Positions 19,087 through 27,852 of a stretch of DNA of 64,000 nucleotides are shown piece after piece. Within the stretch, counting starts at the first letter, position 1. Each line of letters starts with the position of its first letter. This DNA comes from Rhizobium terricola. Its GTDB lineage: Bacteria; Pseudomonadota; Alphaproteobacteria; Rhizobiales; Rhizobiaceae. The notes beneath the pieces are model-generated. The model was not told the origin of the DNA, made no database searches, and saw only the letters and a program-made list of their open reading frames with translations. Both the position numbers and the translations under genes were made by a program. The stretch spans positions 1,048,649-1,112,648 of the forward strand of contig NZ_JABBGK010000001.1 of NCBI RefSeq assembly GCF_012927355.1, written 5' to 3'.

Positions 19087-20463
19087 ATGAAAGTCATCAT
19101 CTGCGGGGCGGGACAGGTCGGATACGGCATCGCCGAGCGCCTGTCCCAGGAGGACAACGACGTGTCGGTGATCGACACGTCGGCTTCGCTGGTCAACCAC
19201 ATCACCGAAACGCTCGACGTCCGCGGCTATGTGGGGCATGGCGCCCATCCGGACATGCTGGCGAGAGCGGGCGCGGACCAGGCCGATATGATCATTGCGG
19301 TGACGCTTTACGACGAGGTCAACATCGTGGCCTGCGAAGTGGCCCATGCCTTGTTCTCGGTCCCGACGAAGATCGCCCGCATCCGTGCACAGAACTATCT
19401 CAGGCCGGAATATTCCGACCTCTTCAGCCAGCAGAACATGTCGATCGACGTGACGATTTCTCCGGAAATCGAGGTCGGCAAGATGGTGCTGCGGCGCATT
19501 TCCTTCCCCGGCGCGACCGATATCGTCCGCTTCGCCGACGACCATATCGCGATGGTCGCCATCGAGTGCATGGAGGATTGCCCGGTCGTCAACACGCCGT
19601 TGCACCAGCTCAGCCAGCTCTTTCCGGACCTGATGGCGACGGTAACCGCGATCTATCGCAACGGTCGCCTCATGGTCGCCCGCTCGACGGACCAACTGCT
19701 TGTCGGTGACCTTGCCTATGTCATCTGCCAGCGCGAGCATATCCGTCGGACCCTCGGCCTCTTCGGACATGAGGAGCAGGAGGCGGGCCGGCTGATCATC
19801 GCGGGCGGCGGCAATATCGGCTACTACGTGGCGCGCCAGATCGAAAAGATGCAGCCGAAGACCAAGGTGAAGATCATCGAGAGCGATCGGGATCGTGCCA
19901 TCGTGGTTTCCGACAAGCTGAAGCAGTCGATCGTGCTTCATGGTTCCGCGCTCGACCAGAATATCCTGCAGCAGGCGGACGTGCAGGATGCCGATCTGAT
20001 GATCACGCTGACCAACAGCGACCAGACCAATATTCTGAGCGCGGCGATGGCGAAGCGCATGGGTTGCAGGTCGGGGATGGCGCTGATCAACAATCCGAGC
20101 TTTCAGGATCTCACCCAGGGGGTCGGGATCGACCACCACATCAATCCTCGCGCGGTCACCATTTCCCGGGTGCTCCAGCACGTCCGCAAGGGCCGTATCC
20201 GCTCGGTCTATGCGGTACAGAAGGGGGTCGCGGAAGTGATCGAGGCCGAGGCGCTCGAGACCTCGCCGCTGGTCGGCGTGCCGTTCCGCGAGCTCAAGCT
20301 GCCGCCGGGTATCCGCATCGGCGCGATCTATCGCGACAAGCATGTGCTGCGGCCCGACGGGGATCTGAAGATCAAGGCGAAGGACCGTGTTGTCCTCTTC
20401 GCCACCGCCGAAGCGGTGCGCGACGTGGAGCAGATGTTCCGGGTGTCGATCCAATATTTCTAG
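19087..20463 (+). CDS. trkA: Trk potassium uptake system peripheral protein TrkA
   Basis: A 458-residue cytoplasmic, NAD(H)-binding regulatory subunit of the Trk potassium channel. It is a tandem of two RCK halves: RCK-N1 (VIICGAGQVGYGIAERL), RCK-C1, RCK-N2 (LIIAGGGNIGYYVARQI, from about residue 235) and RCK-C2. The dinucleotide-binding glycine motif is intact in both halves. The channel subunit TrkH is not in this window. Location right after ntrYX is conserved across alphaproteobacteria. Confidence 0.95.
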   Translation: MKVIICGAGQVGYGIAERLSQEDNDVSVIDTSASLVNHITETLDVRGYVGHGAHPDMLARAGADQADMIIAVTLYDEVNIVACEVAHALFSVPTKIARIRAQNYLRPEYSDLFSQQNMSIDVTISPEIEVGKMVLRRISFPGATDIVRFADDHIAMVAIECMEDCPVVNTPLHQLSQLFPDLMATVTAIYRNGRLMVARSTDQLLVGDLAYVICQREHIRRTLGLFGHEEQEAGRLIIAGGGNIGYYVARQIEKMQPKTKVKIIESDRDRAIVVSDKLKQSIVLHGSALDQNILQQADVQDADLMITLTNSDQTNILSAAMAKRMGCRSGMALINNPSFQDLTQGVGIDHHINPRAVTISRVLQHVRKGRIRSVYAVQKGVAEVIEAEALETSPLVGVPFRELKLPPGIRIGAIYRDKHVLRPDGDLKIKAKDRVVLFATAEAVRDVEQMFRVSIQYF

Positions 20464-20485
20464 AATTCGCCAGCAAGGGTTTCCG

Positions 20486-21349
20486 ATGCCGAGAATTGCC
20501 TATGTCAACGGTCGCTACCTGCCGCACGATGCGGCCGGCGTCCATATCGAGGATCGCGGCTACCAGTTTGCCGACGGCGTCTACGAAGTCTGCGAGATCC
20601 GCCATGGCGTGATCGTCGACCTGACCCGGCATCTCGACAGGCTGGACCGTTCGCTCTCGGAAATCCGCATCTCACCCCCGATGTCGAGGGCAGCTCTCGT
20701 GCAGGTGATCCGCGAGGTGGCGCGGCGTAACCATGTGCGCAACGGCCTGTTCTACATGCAGGTGACACGCGGCGTGGCGCGGCGCGATCATGTCTTTCCG
20801 AACGCCGAGACCGCGCCGTCACTGGTGATCACCGCCAAGAGCACGGATCCCAAGGTGATCGCGGCCAAGAACGCCAACGGCCTCAAGGCCATCACGCTGC
20901 CCGACAACCGCTGGGATCGCGTCGACATCAAGACCGTGGGTCTTCTGCCGAATGTCATGGCACGCCAGGCGGCCAAGGAAGCCGGTGCCCAGGAGGCGAT
21001 CTATGTCGACGCACGGGGCATGGTGACCGAAGGGGCCGCGACCAATGTCTGGATGGTGGATGCAGACGGACAGTTGGTGACACGACCGGCAGAACACGGT
21101 ATCTTGCGCGGCATTACGCGAACCGGGCTGATGGACGTGGCGAGGGCGCTTTCGATACCGGTCGTCGAGCGGGAGTTTTCGCGGGAGGAAATGCTGGGGG
21201 CGCGCGAGGTATTCATTACCGCCGCGACAAGCATCTGCTTCCCGATCGTGGAAATTGATGGAAAGACGATCGGAAACGGCCATCCGGGCACGTTCTCCGA
21301 GAAAATTCGGAGCGCCTTTTTCGAGATTGCGGAAAAGACGGCGATTTGA
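20486..21349 (+). CDS. dat: D-amino-acid aminotransferase (class IV)
   Basis: A 287-residue pyridoxal-phosphate enzyme of the class IV aminotransferase fold. Features: DRGYQFADGVYEV near the N-terminus, the likely cofactor lysine K149 in DIKTVGLLPNVMARQAA, the phosphate-binding VTEGAATNVWMV, and GILRGITRTGLMDVA. D-amino-acid aminotransferases make D-Glu or D-Ala from keto acids. Specificity against branched-chain enzymes cannot be proven here, but the IEDRGYQFADGVYE start and the context between trkA and hfq match genes called dat in rhizobia. Start ATG 20486 follows AAGG at 20475-20478. Confidence 0.87.
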   Translation: MPRIAYVNGRYLPHDAAGVHIEDRGYQFADGVYEVCEIRHGVIVDLTRHLDRLDRSLSEIRISPPMSRAALVQVIREVARRNHVRNGLFYMQVTRGVARRDHVFPNAETAPSLVITAKSTDPKVIAAKNANGLKAITLPDNRWDRVDIKTVGLLPNVMARQAAKEAGAQEAIYVDARGMVTEGAATNVWMVDADGQLVTRPAEHGILRGITRTGLMDVARALSIPVVEREFSREEMLGAREVFITAATSICFPIVEIDGKTIGNGHPGTFSEKIRSAFFEIAEKTAI

Positions 21350-21366
21350 TACCAACTTCACGGTGA

Positions 21367-21390
21367 AAGGCTTGCAAGGGACAAAGCCTT
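21367..21390 (+). other. Hairpin between dat and hfq
   Basis: AAGGCTT (21367-21373) pairs with AAGCCTT (21384-21390) around a 10-base loop, 18 bases after the dat stop. No T-run follows, so it is at best a weak terminator. Confidence 0.3.
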
Positions 21391-21421
21391 AGCTGTTTGA
21401 TAAGCTTGAACAATAATTACA

Positions 21422-21437
21422 CCGACCAATCTGTCGG
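21422..21437 (+). promoter_or_regulatory. hfq 5' leader hairpin with adjacent A-rich tract
   Basis: CCGAC (21422-21426) pairs with GTCGG (21433-21437); an A-rich run (about 21439-21449) follows directly, 23 bases before the hfq start. A hairpin next to an A-rich single strand is the kind of site Hfq binds, so autoregulation is possible. Autoregulation of hfq is reported in Sinorhizobium meliloti; whether this element does it is inference. Confidence 0.35.
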
Positions 21438-21459
21438 CAAAAAAGAAAGAAGCGGCGCC

Positions 21460-21711
21460 ATGGCGGAACGTTCTCAGAACCTGCAGGATCTTTTTCTCAA
21501 CACCGTTCGCAAGCAGAAGATTTCGCTGACGATCTTCCTGATCAACGGTGTCAAGCTGACGGGCGTTGTTACGTCCTTCGACAATTTCTGCGTTCTGTTG
21601 CGCCGCGACGGGCACTCGCAGCTCGTCTACAAACACGCCATCTCGACCATAATGCCGGGTCAGCCGATGCAGATGTTCGAAAGCGAAGAAGCCTCTTCGT
21701 CGCAGGATTGA
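21460..21711 (+). CDS. hfq: RNA chaperone Hfq
   Basis: An 83-residue hexameric Sm-like RNA chaperone that helps small RNAs pair with mRNAs. The Sm1 motif ([26 protein letters not shown]) and Sm2 motif ([10 protein letters not shown]) are complete; the N-terminal [16 protein letters not shown] is typical. The short acidic tail ([10 protein letters not shown]) is like that of other alphaproteobacterial Hfq proteins. I chose ATG 21460, since the conserved part begins there; a possible upstream start at 21397 would add an unconserved leader. hflX follows. Confidence 0.96.
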   Translation: MAERSQNLQDLFLNTVRKQKISLTIFLINGVKLTGVVTSFDNFCVLLRRDGHSQLVYKHAISTIMPGQPMQMFESEEASSSQD

Positions 21712-21778
21712 AGCCATAACCACGCGAGACACGAAAAACGATTCGATCATCCCGGAGGACGAAAAGCCCCGGGATGAC

Positions 21779-23119
21779 ATGCGTGCATTGGTCATCGTTC
21801 CGGTTCTGAAGCAGCTGCGCAACGCGCCGTCCGCCACGACCGACAATGTGGTCGCCGCGGTTACCCGTTCCAACGAAAGCCGGCTCGAAGAGGCCATTGG
21901 CCTTGCCCGGGCAATCGACTTGACCGTGGCCGAGGGGCTGATCGTGCCGGTGAACCAGCCGCGTCCGGCAACCTTGCTCGGCACCGGCAAGATCGCCGAG
22001 ATTACCGAGAAGCTGGAAGAGCACGATGCCGGTCTGGTCATCGTCGACCACCCGCTGACGCCCGTCCAGCAGCGCAATCTCGAGAAGGCATGGAATGCGA
22101 AGGTCATCGACCGCACCGGCCTGATCCTGGAGATCTTCGGCCGCCGGGCCTCCACCAAGGAAGGCACGCTGCAGGTCGATCTCGCCCATCTCAACTATCA
22201 GAAGGGTCGGCTCGTTCGCAGTTGGACCCACCTTGAGCGCCAGCGCGGCGGTGGCGGCTTCATGGGCGGTCCGGGTGAAACCCAGATCGAAGCTGACCGT
22301 CGGCTGCTGCAGGATCGTATCGTAAAGCTCGAGCGTGAGCTGGAGCAGGTGGTGCGCACCCGCCAGCTGCATCGCGCCAAGCGCCGCAAGGTGCCGCATC
22401 CGATCGTGGCACTGGTCGGCTATACCAATGCCGGCAAGTCGACGCTGTTCAACCGGATCACCGGTGCCGGCGTTCTGGCCGAAGACATGCTGTTCGCCAC
22501 CCTCGATCCGACGCTGCGGCGGATGAAGCTTCCGCACGGCCGGACCGTGATCCTGTCCGACACGGTCGGTTTCATTTCCGATCTGCCGACGCATCTGGTC
22601 GCGGCGTTCCGCGCCACGCTCGAAGAGGTTCTCGAAGCCGATCTGATCCTGCATGTGCGCGACATGTCCGATCCGGACAACGCCGCCCAGTCCGCCGATG
22701 TGCTGCGCATCCTGTCCGACCTCGGCATCGACGACAAGGAAAAGTCCGAGCGCATCATCGAGGTATGGAACAAGATCGACCGGTTGGAGAGCGAGACGCA
22801 TGATGCGCTCCTGCAGAAGGCAGCGACGCGCGAAAACGTGCTGACCGTCTCGGCCATCACGGGCGAAGGCGTCGACAGGCTGCTCGACGTGATTTCGGAG
22901 CGACTTTCCGGTGTCCTGACCGAAGCGACGATCACGATCCCGGCCGACAAGCAGGCGATTGTGTCCTGGGCCTATCAGAATGCCGTCGTCGACGGGCGCG
23001 AGGATCACGAGGACGGTTCCGTCAGCCTCGACCTGCGCCTGACCGATCGCCAGGCGATTGAGCTCGAACGCAAGCTCGGCGGCGGCAAGCCGCGGGACAA
23101 GGAAGACTGGGAACGATAA
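21779..23119 (+). CDS. hflX: GTPase HflX
   Basis: A 446-residue ribosome-associated GTPase involved in splitting stalled or stressed ribosomes. It has an N-terminal HflX domain with the conserved GRRASTKEGTLQVDLAHLNY, a helical linker, then the G domain: G1 GYTNAGKSTLFN, G3 DTVGFI, G4 NKID, G5 SAITGEG. The frame is open for 69 more bases upstream, back to the hfq stop, but without ATG, GTG or TTG; 21779 is therefore the first usual start, although its ribosome site is poor (GGAGG is 20 bases away). It lies 67 bases after hfq in the same direction. Confidence 0.94.
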   Translation: MRALVIVPVLKQLRNAPSATTDNVVAAVTRSNESRLEEAIGLARAIDLTVAEGLIVPVNQPRPATLLGTGKIAEITEKLEEHDAGLVIVDHPLTPVQQRNLEKAWNAKVIDRTGLILEIFGRRASTKEGTLQVDLAHLNYQKGRLVRSWTHLERQRGGGGFMGGPGETQIEADRRLLQDRIVKLERELEQVVRTRQLHRAKRRKVPHPIVALVGYTNAGKSTLFNRITGAGVLAEDMLFATLDPTLRRMKLPHGRTVILSDTVGFISDLPTHLVAAFRATLEEVLEADLILHVRDMSDPDNAAQSADVLRILSDLGIDDKEKSERIIEVWNKIDRLESETHDALLQKAATRENVLTVSAITGEGVDRLLDVISERLSGVLTEATITIPADKQAIVSWAYQNAVVDGREDHEDGSVSLDLRLTDRQAIELERKLGGGKPRDKEDWER

Positions 23120-23454
23120 GCCAGTCAGGTTGGCGTAATCTGTGTGAAAAGTCGCCCGGTTCGTGACCGACGGCCCTCCGGCCATGCATTTGCTTCGAGA
23201 ATCTTTCCGCGACTTTGCCAGGGGCTCCCGTTGACGTGATTCGGTATGTGCATCGCAATCTGGTGGCGATCGGCGATTGACGTTCGGCATTTCCGTACCA
23301 AAACCCGGTTGTCAACGGCGCAGTACAGCGTTCAATTGCAGTTGCTCAGGTATATTTTTGCAATTTTCGTTTGTGGTGCGAATTCCCCAAGCAACGCCTT
23401 TGCCAAAAAAAGTGATTTGTGCATCTATATTTCTCCAACTGCACGGAGAGGTTG
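23120..23454. other. 335-base intergenic stretch before the GAF-EAL gene
   Basis: No open frame in this stretch resembles a known protein. The last 130 bases are distinctly richer in A and T than the surroundings and hold a candidate promoter. I see no tRNA, no terminator with a T-run and no long repeat. Confidence 0.5.
23400..23430 (+). promoter_or_regulatory. Candidate promoter of the GAF-EAL gene
   Basis: TTGCCA (23400-23405) and TCTATA (23424-23429, overlapping CTATAT 23425-23430) are 18 bases apart. The -10 fits the alphaproteobacterial CTATAT form. RNA would start near 23437, just before the GGAGAGG ribosome site at 23444-23450. Confidence 0.35.
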
Positions 23455-24696
23455 ATGCAACAGGAATCCGTTCTGGTGGGCGCGCTGGGCTGGCGCGGAG
23501 GGGAGCCTGAGAAGCTGCGTTACGACGAGGAGGTCGAAAGCGCGCTCAAGGCTGTGCGACAGCATCTGGGCATGGAGATAGGCTTCGTCTCGGAGTTCCT
23601 GGGTGAAGAGCGCGTCTTCCGTCACGTCGACACCAGTCTCGCCGAGCCGCCGTTCCTCGCCGGGCACAGGCTATCGATGGAAGAGGGCTATTGCCGCAAG
23701 GTGGTAGCCGGCGAACTTCCCGAACTCATTCCCGACACCTCACTCGTTCCTGCCGCACTCGATATCCCGGAGACCGCGCTACTGCCGATCGGCTCGCACA
23801 TGAGCGTCCCGATTCGCCTGAGCGACGGTACCGTCTACGGCACGTTCTGTTGCTTCAGTTCGTGGCCGGATACCTCGCTGAGCGTCAGGGACCTGCAGAC
23901 GATGCGCGCCGTGGCCGACATGGTGGCGGCTCAGGTCGAGGCGAAGGTCACTTCGCAGAAGGTCCAGGAGAGCCTCAGGTCGCGGCTCGCCGCCGTGCTG
24001 ACGGCAGGCGGGCCGCACATGATCTACCAACCGATCATCAGGTTGGATGACATGGTGGTGGTGGGCGCGGAGGCTCTGGCGCGTTTCGCCGGCTCGCCGC
24101 ACCAGTCTCCCGACCGCTGGTTTGCCGATGCGGATGCGGCCGGCATGCGTAGCGAGCTGGAGTTCGCGGCAATACGAAATGCGCTCCGCGACTTCTTCGC
24201 CGTTTCGCAGGAGGACCGGTACCTTGCGCTCAACATTTCCCCGAAGATTATCGTCGGCGGCGATCTGGCGGCCGTTCTGGAGGGGTATCCGCTCGATCGG
24301 ATCGTGCTGGAACTCACCGAGCACGAACATGTCGAGGACTATGAAGGCCTGTTCCGGGCTCTTGCGAGGGTCCGGGCGCGGGGCGTGCGGATTGCCGTGG
24401 ACGATGCCGGCTCCGGATATGCAAGCCTTCGGCATGTTCTCAGCATCCGACCGGATATCATCAAGCTCGATATCAGCCTGACGCGTGCCATCGAGACCGA
24501 TCCGGTGCGTCAGGCGCTCGCCGCGGCGATCGTCGCCTTCGGGTGTCATGTATCCTGCCGAATTGTCGCCGAAGGCATCGAGACGGAGGCGCAACTCACG
24601 GCGCTGCGGGCTCTCGGGGTGGAATACGGGCAGGGCTACCTGCTCGCCAAACCGTTGCCGGCCGCCGATCTAGGGCGAACGACGGGCGGGGTCTGA
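23455..24696 (+). CDS. GAF-EAL protein, probable cyclic-di-GMP phosphodiesterase
   Basis: A 413-residue cytoplasmic protein. The N-terminal GAF domain (about 15-165) contains HRLSMEEGYCRKVV and SHMSVPIRLSDGTVYGTFCCFS. The C-terminal EAL domain (about 185-405) has the residues needed for hydrolysis: E of EALARF, N of LNIS, E of LELTEHE, DD of VDDAGSGYASL, K of IKLD, E of VAEGIE, and GQGYLLAKP. It therefore looks active, although the DDFGTG loop reads DDAGSG. The GAF ligand is unknown. ATG 23455 is chosen because GGAGAGG precedes it. It is alone between hflX and convergent mazG. Confidence 0.9.
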   Translation: MQQESVLVGALGWRGGEPEKLRYDEEVESALKAVRQHLGMEIGFVSEFLGEERVFRHVDTSLAEPPFLAGHRLSMEEGYCRKVVAGELPELIPDTSLVPAALDIPETALLPIGSHMSVPIRLSDGTVYGTFCCFSSWPDTSLSVRDLQTMRAVADMVAAQVEAKVTSQKVQESLRSRLAAVLTAGGPHMIYQPIIRLDDMVVVGAEALARFAGSPHQSPDRWFADADAAGMRSELEFAAIRNALRDFFAVSQEDRYLALNISPKIIVGGDLAAVLEGYPLDRIVLELTEHEHVEDYEGLFRALARVRARGVRIAVDDAGSGYASLRHVLSIRPDIIKLDISLTRAIETDPVRQALAAAIVAFGCHVSCRIVAEGIETEAQLTALRALGVEYGQGYLLAKPLPAADLGRTTGGV

Positions 24697-24700
24697 GCCC

Positions 24701-25543
24701 TTATCCTTCGTCCTTCTTGGCTTCCTGCCAAAGAGCCTCCATTCGTTCCAGCCCGGCCGTCTGGAGCGCCTCGCCGTTCCTCTCCAGAGATGTCTCTATG
24801 TATCTGAAACGGCGTCGGAATTTGCTGTTCGTGCCGCGCAATGCCTGTTCCGGTTCGGCGCCGACATGGCGACCGATATTGACGAGGGCGAAGATCAGGT
24901 CGCCAAGTTCGTCCTTGACCTTATCCGGTTGCCGGGCGGCGAGCGCCTCGCGCAGTTCGGCGATCTCCTCCTCGATCTTGTCGAGGATCGGAGCCGCTTC
25001 CGCCCAGTCGAAGCCGACCTTGGCCGCCTGTTCCTGGAGCTTCAGCGCTTCGGTCAGCGCCGGAAACGAGCGCTGGACGCTGCCCAGGAGGCCGACCTTC
25101 GGATCGTCGGGTGTGGATTGACCCACAGCGGCAGCGCGTGCCGCACGGCGCTCTGTCCGCTCCTGCTTTTCAAGCCGCTTGATCTCGTCCCACTGGAGCT
25201 TGACTGCCTCGGGCGTCGAGGCGTCCGACACCGCAAAGACATGCGGATGGCGGCGGATCATCTTGGCGGTGATCGCCTCGACCACGTCGCCGAAAGCGAA
25301 AAGCCTTGCTTCCTCGGCGATGCGGGCATGGAAGACCACCTGGAGGAGAAGATCGCCGAGTTCGTCGCAGAGGTCGTCGGGATCGTTGCGTTCGATCGCG
25401 TCGGCGACCTCATAGGCCTCCTCGATGGTATAGGGCTTGATGGTCTCGAAGGTCTGGACGATGTCCCAGGGGCAACCGGTTTCCGGATTACGCAGGGACG
25501 CCATGATTTCGAGAAGGCGCGAGATGTCCTTTGAGGGCTGCAT
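24701..25543 (-). CDS. mazG: Nucleoside triphosphate pyrophosphohydrolase MazG
   Basis: A 280-residue all-alpha NTP pyrophosphatase, likely a house-cleaning enzyme that splits non-canonical NTPs. It has two MazG modules: the N-terminal one with CPWDIVQTFETIKPYTIEE and the metal-binding EEAYEVADAIE plus DELGDLLLQVVFHARIAEE, and a C-terminal one with KIEEEIAELREAL and DELGDLIFALVNIGRH. ATG 25543 gives the normal N-terminus; the frame continues upstream but into the neighbouring gene. It ends four bases from the convergent EAL gene. Confidence 0.94.
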   Translation of the reverse strand: MQPSKDISRLLEIMASLRNPETGCPWDIVQTFETIKPYTIEEAYEVADAIERNDPDDLCDELGDLLLQVVFHARIAEEARLFAFGDVVEAITAKMIRRHPHVFAVSDASTPEAVKLQWDEIKRLEKQERTERRAARAAAVGQSTPDDPKVGLLGSVQRSFPALTEALKLQEQAAKVGFDWAEAAPILDKIEEEIAELREALAARQPDKVKDELGDLIFALVNIGRHVGAEPEQALRGTNSKFRRRFRYIETSLERNGEALQTAGLERMEALWQEAKKDEG

Positions 25544-25565
25544 GCGGAGATCCTGTCGTGGCCCG

Positions 25566-26147
25566 TCAGTTGAGGGGAATGTCGTTGTCGGACTTGCCGT
25601 ACTGGTACTGCCCCGAGAGCCTGTCATAGACGGCGCGGATGCGGCGCGACTGCGCATCGAGCGTTTCCTGCTCGTCGCTGACCGCGACCAGATCCGCGAT
25701 GGCAAACGCATTCCAGAAGGCATTCGACTTGCGGTAGCCGCCTGGCTCCAGCCCGAAGACCTCTTTCAGGATCTTCAGATCGTGCGGGATGGCGAAGGCG
25801 TCGCGGCTGTCCTGGTGGCTGAAGAAATAGTAGAAATTGTCGAAGCCGGCCCAGGTGATCGCGGACATGCACATGGTGCAGGGCTCGTGGGTCGAGAGGA
25901 AGATCAGGTCCTTCGTGGGAGGATGTTCACCAAGCTCGTAGAAGCGCTTCAGCGTGTGGACCTCGCCGTGCCACAACGGGTTTTCCAGTTCGTTGTTGGT
26001 CTCGGCAAGCACCAGCGACAGATCGGACTTCCTCAGGATCGCCGCCCCGAAAACCTTGTTGCCTGCGGCCACTCCCGTCTCGGTAAGCGGCAGGATGTCG
26101 TGTTCGATGACGTCAAGCAGGCGTCGCGTCAGCAGAGGGCTGTTCAA
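25566..26147 (-). CDS. Cytidine/deoxycytidylate deaminase-family protein
   Basis: A 193-residue zinc-dependent deaminase-fold protein. The zinc-binding and catalytic motifs are HGEVHTLKRF (H-x-E; Gly replaces the usual Ala) and PCTMCMSA (PCxxC). The segment NFYYFFSHQDSRDAFAIPHDLKILKEVFG and a helical C-terminal region of about 60 residues are not typical of tRNA adenosine deaminase or guanine deaminase. The substrate is not known. It lies upstream of mazG in the same direction with 22 bases between, so the pair may form a nucleotide clean-up operon. Confidence 0.82.
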   Translation of the reverse strand: MNSPLLTRRLLDVIEHDILPLTETGVAAGNKVFGAAILRKSDLSLVLAETNNELENPLWHGEVHTLKRFYELGEHPPTKDLIFLSTHEPCTMCMSAITWAGFDNFYYFFSHQDSRDAFAIPHDLKILKEVFGLEPGGYRKSNAFWNAFAIADLVAVSDEQETLDAQSRRIRAVYDRLSGQYQYGKSDNDIPLN

Positions 26148-26277
26148 AGTCGGTCTCCTTCAGAGGTGGTCCGCAATCCTAGCGTCTGGCCGTTGCGAGC
26201 GGAAAGGCAAAACATGCCGGTGATGCGGTTATCCCGACGCTTTTGCAGCGCGAAACGGGCGGTTGGTGCCGGACGGT

Positions 26278-26319
26278 GATATTTGCTCTGTTTGGCCTTG
26301 TGGCTAGCAAAGAAATATC
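26278..26319. promoter_or_regulatory. Imperfect inverted repeat in the cysG upstream region
   Basis: GATATTTGCT (26278-26287) faces AGC (26306-26308) and AAATATC (26313-26319), i.e. the reverse of the left arm with a 4-base insertion. It lies between the divergent deaminase and cysG genes, about 90 bases before cysG. Candidate operator; the regulator is unknown. Confidence 0.3.
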
Positions 26320-26408
26320 CATGGTGAGGCCGCTACGGATTTCTGTTTCTTCAAACGTTTGCGACTAAAGAGGATAGTGCGGCACTCCTCGGAATAGTGG
26401 AATCACGC

Positions 26409-27851
26409 ATGGGCGCGAGCGAACAGCAACTTTCGGTCTTTCCGGCCTTCTTCAAGGTCTCGAATGCCGTTGCCGCCGTTTTCGGCAACGGACCGGAAGC
26501 GTTCGCCAAGGTGCGCCTGCTGCGCAACACCGAAGCCCGGATCGTCGCCTATACGGATGCGCCGGATGCCGACTATGCCGCCTTTCTGGCCGTGCACGGT
26601 GTCGAGACGATTGCCCGCAGCTTTGCCGCGCACCAGGTCGAGGACGCCGTCCTCGTCTTTGCGGCGACCGGTGACGCGGAACTGGATCGGACGATCGTGA
26701 CGGCAGCACGGGCGCATCGCGTCCCGGCCAATGCCGTCGACCAGCCGGATTTTTGCGATTTTTACACGCCGGCACTGGTCAATCGTGCCCCGATCGCCGT
26801 TGCGATCGGCACGGAGGGTGCCGGTCCGGTGCTCGCGCAGATGATCCGTGGCGACATTGACCGACTGCTTCCGAAGTCGCTTGGCCGTCTTGCACGGCTC
26901 GCCAATGCCTACCGTTCCGCAGTGGACAGCCTGCTGCCACGCGGTGTCGTGCGCCGCCTGTTCTGGCGGGCCTTCTTCAAGGGCGACGTGGCAGATGCCG
27001 TCGAGGCTGGCGACGAGAGCGCGGCGCGTCGCCACGCGACCCGGCTCCTCAAGGTCACTCGTACCAGCGGTTCCGTCGGTCGGGTCTTCCTGGTCGGCGC
27101 CGGACCGGGGGCGGAGGATCTGCTTACGCTCCGCGCCCATCGCCTGCTGATGGAAGCAGATGTGATTGTCCATGACGCGCTCGTACCGCAGGCCGTGATC
27201 GACATGGGACGCCGTGATGCGACCCGTATCCCGGTCGGCAAGCGCAAGGGCTGCCATTCAAAGTCGCAGGACGAGATCAACCATCTGCTCGTCGAACTCG
27301 GACGCGAGGGCAAGCGCGTCGTTCGCCTCAAATCCGGCGACCCGCTGGTGTTCGGCCGCGCCGCCGAGGAAATGGCAGCGCTGCGCGAGGCGGGCATCGC
27401 TTACGAGGTTGTGCCGGGCATCACCTCCGCACTGGCGGCTGCCGCCGATTTCGAGCTGCCGCTCACGCTGCGCGGCGTTGCCTCGTCTCTGGTTTTCACC
27501 ACCGGCCACGACCTTCACGGCGAAACGCTGCCCGACTGGGCGCGGCTTGCCCTTTCCGGCGCGACGGTTGCCGTCTACATGGGCCGCAGCGTCGCGGCCT
27601 CTGTCGCAACACGGCTGATGGATGCCGGTCTGGCCGAGGACACCACGGTCGCCGTCGTCGAGAATGCCGGCCGCAGCGACAGCCGGCTCCTGCACGGCAC
27701 GCTCGAGGAGCTGCCGGCGCTTGAGACCCGCAATGAACTCAAGGGCCCGGTGATGGTGATCATCGGTGATGCCGTCGCAGGCGGCAACTTCGCCCGTTCC
27801 GAACCGCTGCGCGGCAAGATCGCCAGCCTTGCCCCTTTCGAGAGGACATGA
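26409..27851 (+). CDS. cysG: Siroheme synthase CysG (precorrin-2 dehydrogenase/ferrochelatase and uroporphyrinogen methyltransferase)
   Basis: A 480-residue bifunctional enzyme that makes siroheme, the cofactor of the reductase encoded downstream. The N-terminal part (about 1-215) is the dehydrogenase/ferrochelatase (VFGNGPEAFAKVRLL, NAVDQPDFCDFYTPALV). The C-terminal part (about 220-465) is the SAM-dependent methyltransferase with VGAGPGAEDLLTLRA, VRLKSGDPLVFGRAAEE and VVPGITSALAA. I prefer ATG 26409 with GGAA six bases upstream over GTG 26397. It begins the cysG-DUF2849-reductase-DUF934 cluster; the next gene starts one base after its stop. Confidence 0.93.
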   Translation: MGASEQQLSVFPAFFKVSNAVAAVFGNGPEAFAKVRLLRNTEARIVAYTDAPDADYAAFLAVHGVETIARSFAAHQVEDAVLVFAATGDAELDRTIVTAARAHRVPANAVDQPDFCDFYTPALVNRAPIAVAIGTEGAGPVLAQMIRGDIDRLLPKSLGRLARLANAYRSAVDSLLPRGVVRRLFWRAFFKGDVADAVEAGDESAARRHATRLLKVTRTSGSVGRVFLVGAGPGAEDLLTLRAHRLLMEADVIVHDALVPQAVIDMGRRDATRIPVGKRKGCHSKSQDEINHLLVELGREGKRVVRLKSGDPLVFGRAAEEMAALREAGIAYEVVPGITSALAAAADFELPLTLRGVASSLVFTTGHDLHGETLPDWARLALSGATVAVYMGRSVAASVATRLMDAGLAEDTTVAVVENAGRSDSRLLHGTLEELPALETRNELKGPVMVIIGDAVAGGNFARSEPLRGKIASLAPFERT

Positions 27852-27852
27852 C

